The notes below the pieces were generated by a model. It searched no databases. It worked only from the letters and a program-made list of their open reading frames with translations, and had not been told where the DNA came from. DNA of 13,504 bases from Acidobacterium sp. (GTDB lineage Bacteria; Acidobacteriota; Terriglobia; Terriglobales; Acidobacteriaceae): contig PMAM01000177.1 of NCBI GenBank assembly GCA_003152595.1, positions 2,523-16,026 of the forward strand. The letters run 5' to 3'. Shown here one piece after another: positions 12,966-13,504 of the stretch (the stretch's first letter is position 1; every line of letters starts with the position of its first letter). The position numbers and the translations under genes were made by a program.

Positions 12966-13504
12966 ATGACATCACAAAACCCCGCACGCCTTTTCTCTCC
13001 TCTGCAAATTGGCTCCCTCACGTTGTCGAACCGGATCGTCGTCTCGCCCATGTGCGAGTACTCCAGCGAAGACGGCTTCGCCAACGACTGGCACCTGGTT
13101 CACCTGGGCAGCCGCGCTGTCGGCGGAGCCGGCCTGGTTTTCACCGAAGCGACTGCTGTTACACCTGAAGGCCGCATCAGCCCGCAGGATCTGGGCCTCT
13201 GGAAGGACGAGCACATTGCGCCGCTGGCCCGCATAACAGCGTTTCTTCATTCTCAGGGCGCGCACGCCGGCATTCAGCTTGCGCATGCCGGCCGCAAGGC
13301 GAGCACATTCCGTCCCTGGAGCGGCGAAGGCGTCATCACACCCGAGAACGGCGGCTGGTCGAACGTGCTGGCGCCCAGCGCGATCCCGTTCGCCCCGAAC
13401 TACCCCCAGCCGCATGAACTGGACCAATCCGGTATCGCCGCCATCACGCAGGCCTTTCGCGCTGCGGCAGTACGCGCCGACAAGGCCGGATTCGACGTCA
13501 TCGA
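12966..13504 (+). CDS. Old Yellow Enzyme-family NAD(P)H:flavin oxidoreductase (YqjM/XenA-like), 3' truncated by the window
   Basis: 179 residues are visible; the gene is open at the right edge (the family is usually about 340-370). These FMN enzymes reduce activated C=C bonds of enals, enones or nitro-compounds with NAD(P)H in the cytoplasm. The N-terminus reads ARLFSPLQIGSLTLSNRIVV, followed by SPMCEYSSEDGFANDWH, where Cys30 and Tyr32 correspond to the active-site Cys and Tyr of the YqjM subclass. GGAGLVFTEATAVTPEGRIS and the FMN/substrate-binding QLAHAGRK (Gln104, His107, Arg110) follow, with RADKAGFDVI at the edge. The His pair that binds the substrate would come just beyond the window. 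The ATG at 12966 fits the usual N-terminal length, although only a weak AAGAG (about 12956-12960) precedes it. A terminator lies about 100 bases upstream, so its transcription is either separate or conditional. Confidence 0.93.
   Translation, partial: MTSQNPARLFSPLQIGSLTLSNRIVVSPMCEYSSEDGFANDWHLVHLGSRAVGGAGLVFTEATAVTPEGRISPQDLGLWKDEHIAPLARITAFLHSQGAHAGIQLAHAGRKASTFRPWSGEGVITPENGGWSNVLAPSAIPFAPNYPQPHELDQSGIAAITQAFRAAAVRADKAGFDVI

Noticed and set aside
12752..13168. 138-codon plus-strand open frame running through the terminator into the oxidoreductase gene
   Set aside because: It crosses the terminator hairpin, is out of frame with the clear Old Yellow Enzyme coding sequence and is Arg/Ser/Pro-rich with no motif.
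12972..13427. 151-codon minus-strand open frame opposite the oxidoreductase
   Set aside because: The plus frame has unmistakable flavin-oxidoreductase motifs, so this is a shadow.

Overview
The window is high-GC DNA (roughly 60% or more by eye) with closely packed genes on both strands. No single gene names the organism, but three things point to an acidobacterium (class Terriglobia, Acidobacteriaceae-like): a very large secreted sedolisin (S53) protease with bacterial Ig-like repeats, a Gly-rich membrane-hairpin module of a type I associate with acidobacterial secreted proteins, and a GT39-type membrane glycosyltransferase. Acid-active sedolisins would suit an acidic-soil lifestyle. This assignment is inference; no rRNA or tRNA is present.

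Layout. (1) 15-218 (+) encodes a small single-span membrane protein. It converges on a minus-strand pair: an HD-GYP response regulator (600-1706) followed by a pterin-4a-carbinolamine dehydratase (272-550). (2) A 340-bp divergent gap leads to an ECF-like sigma factor (2047-2583, +), which converges with only 7 bp between on glmU (2591-4021, -). (3) Upstream of glmU on the same strand lies a higBA toxin-antitoxin pair (4128-4716, -), with a promoter and inverted-repeat operator at 4722-4758. The higB transcript may be leaderless. (4) Divergent from higBA is a two-gene plus-strand operon of unknown function (4911-5612 and 5609-6241), joined by an ATGA overlap. (5) A 326-bp non-coding stretch rich in small palindromes precedes the S53 protease gene (6568-10626, +), which ends in a strong intrinsic terminator at 10648-10687. 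(6) A GT39-like glycosyltransferase (10855-12567, +) has its Shine-Dalgarno inside a short hairpin. (7) A 398-bp gap holds a candidate structured RNA ending in an intrinsic terminator (12833-12866), and then an Old Yellow Enzyme-family flavin oxidoreductase that runs off the right edge (12966 to beyond 13504).

The genes are mostly unrelated: signalling (HD-GYP, sigma factor), cell-wall precursor synthesis (GlmU), a toxin-antitoxin module, secreted proteolysis and envelope glycosylation. The two most interesting observations are the membrane-hairpin module that interrupts the fourth Ig-like domain of the protease, and the probable multi-helix RNA with terminator upstream of the flavin oxidoreductase. 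There is no sign of a phage, insertion sequence, integron or CRISPR array.
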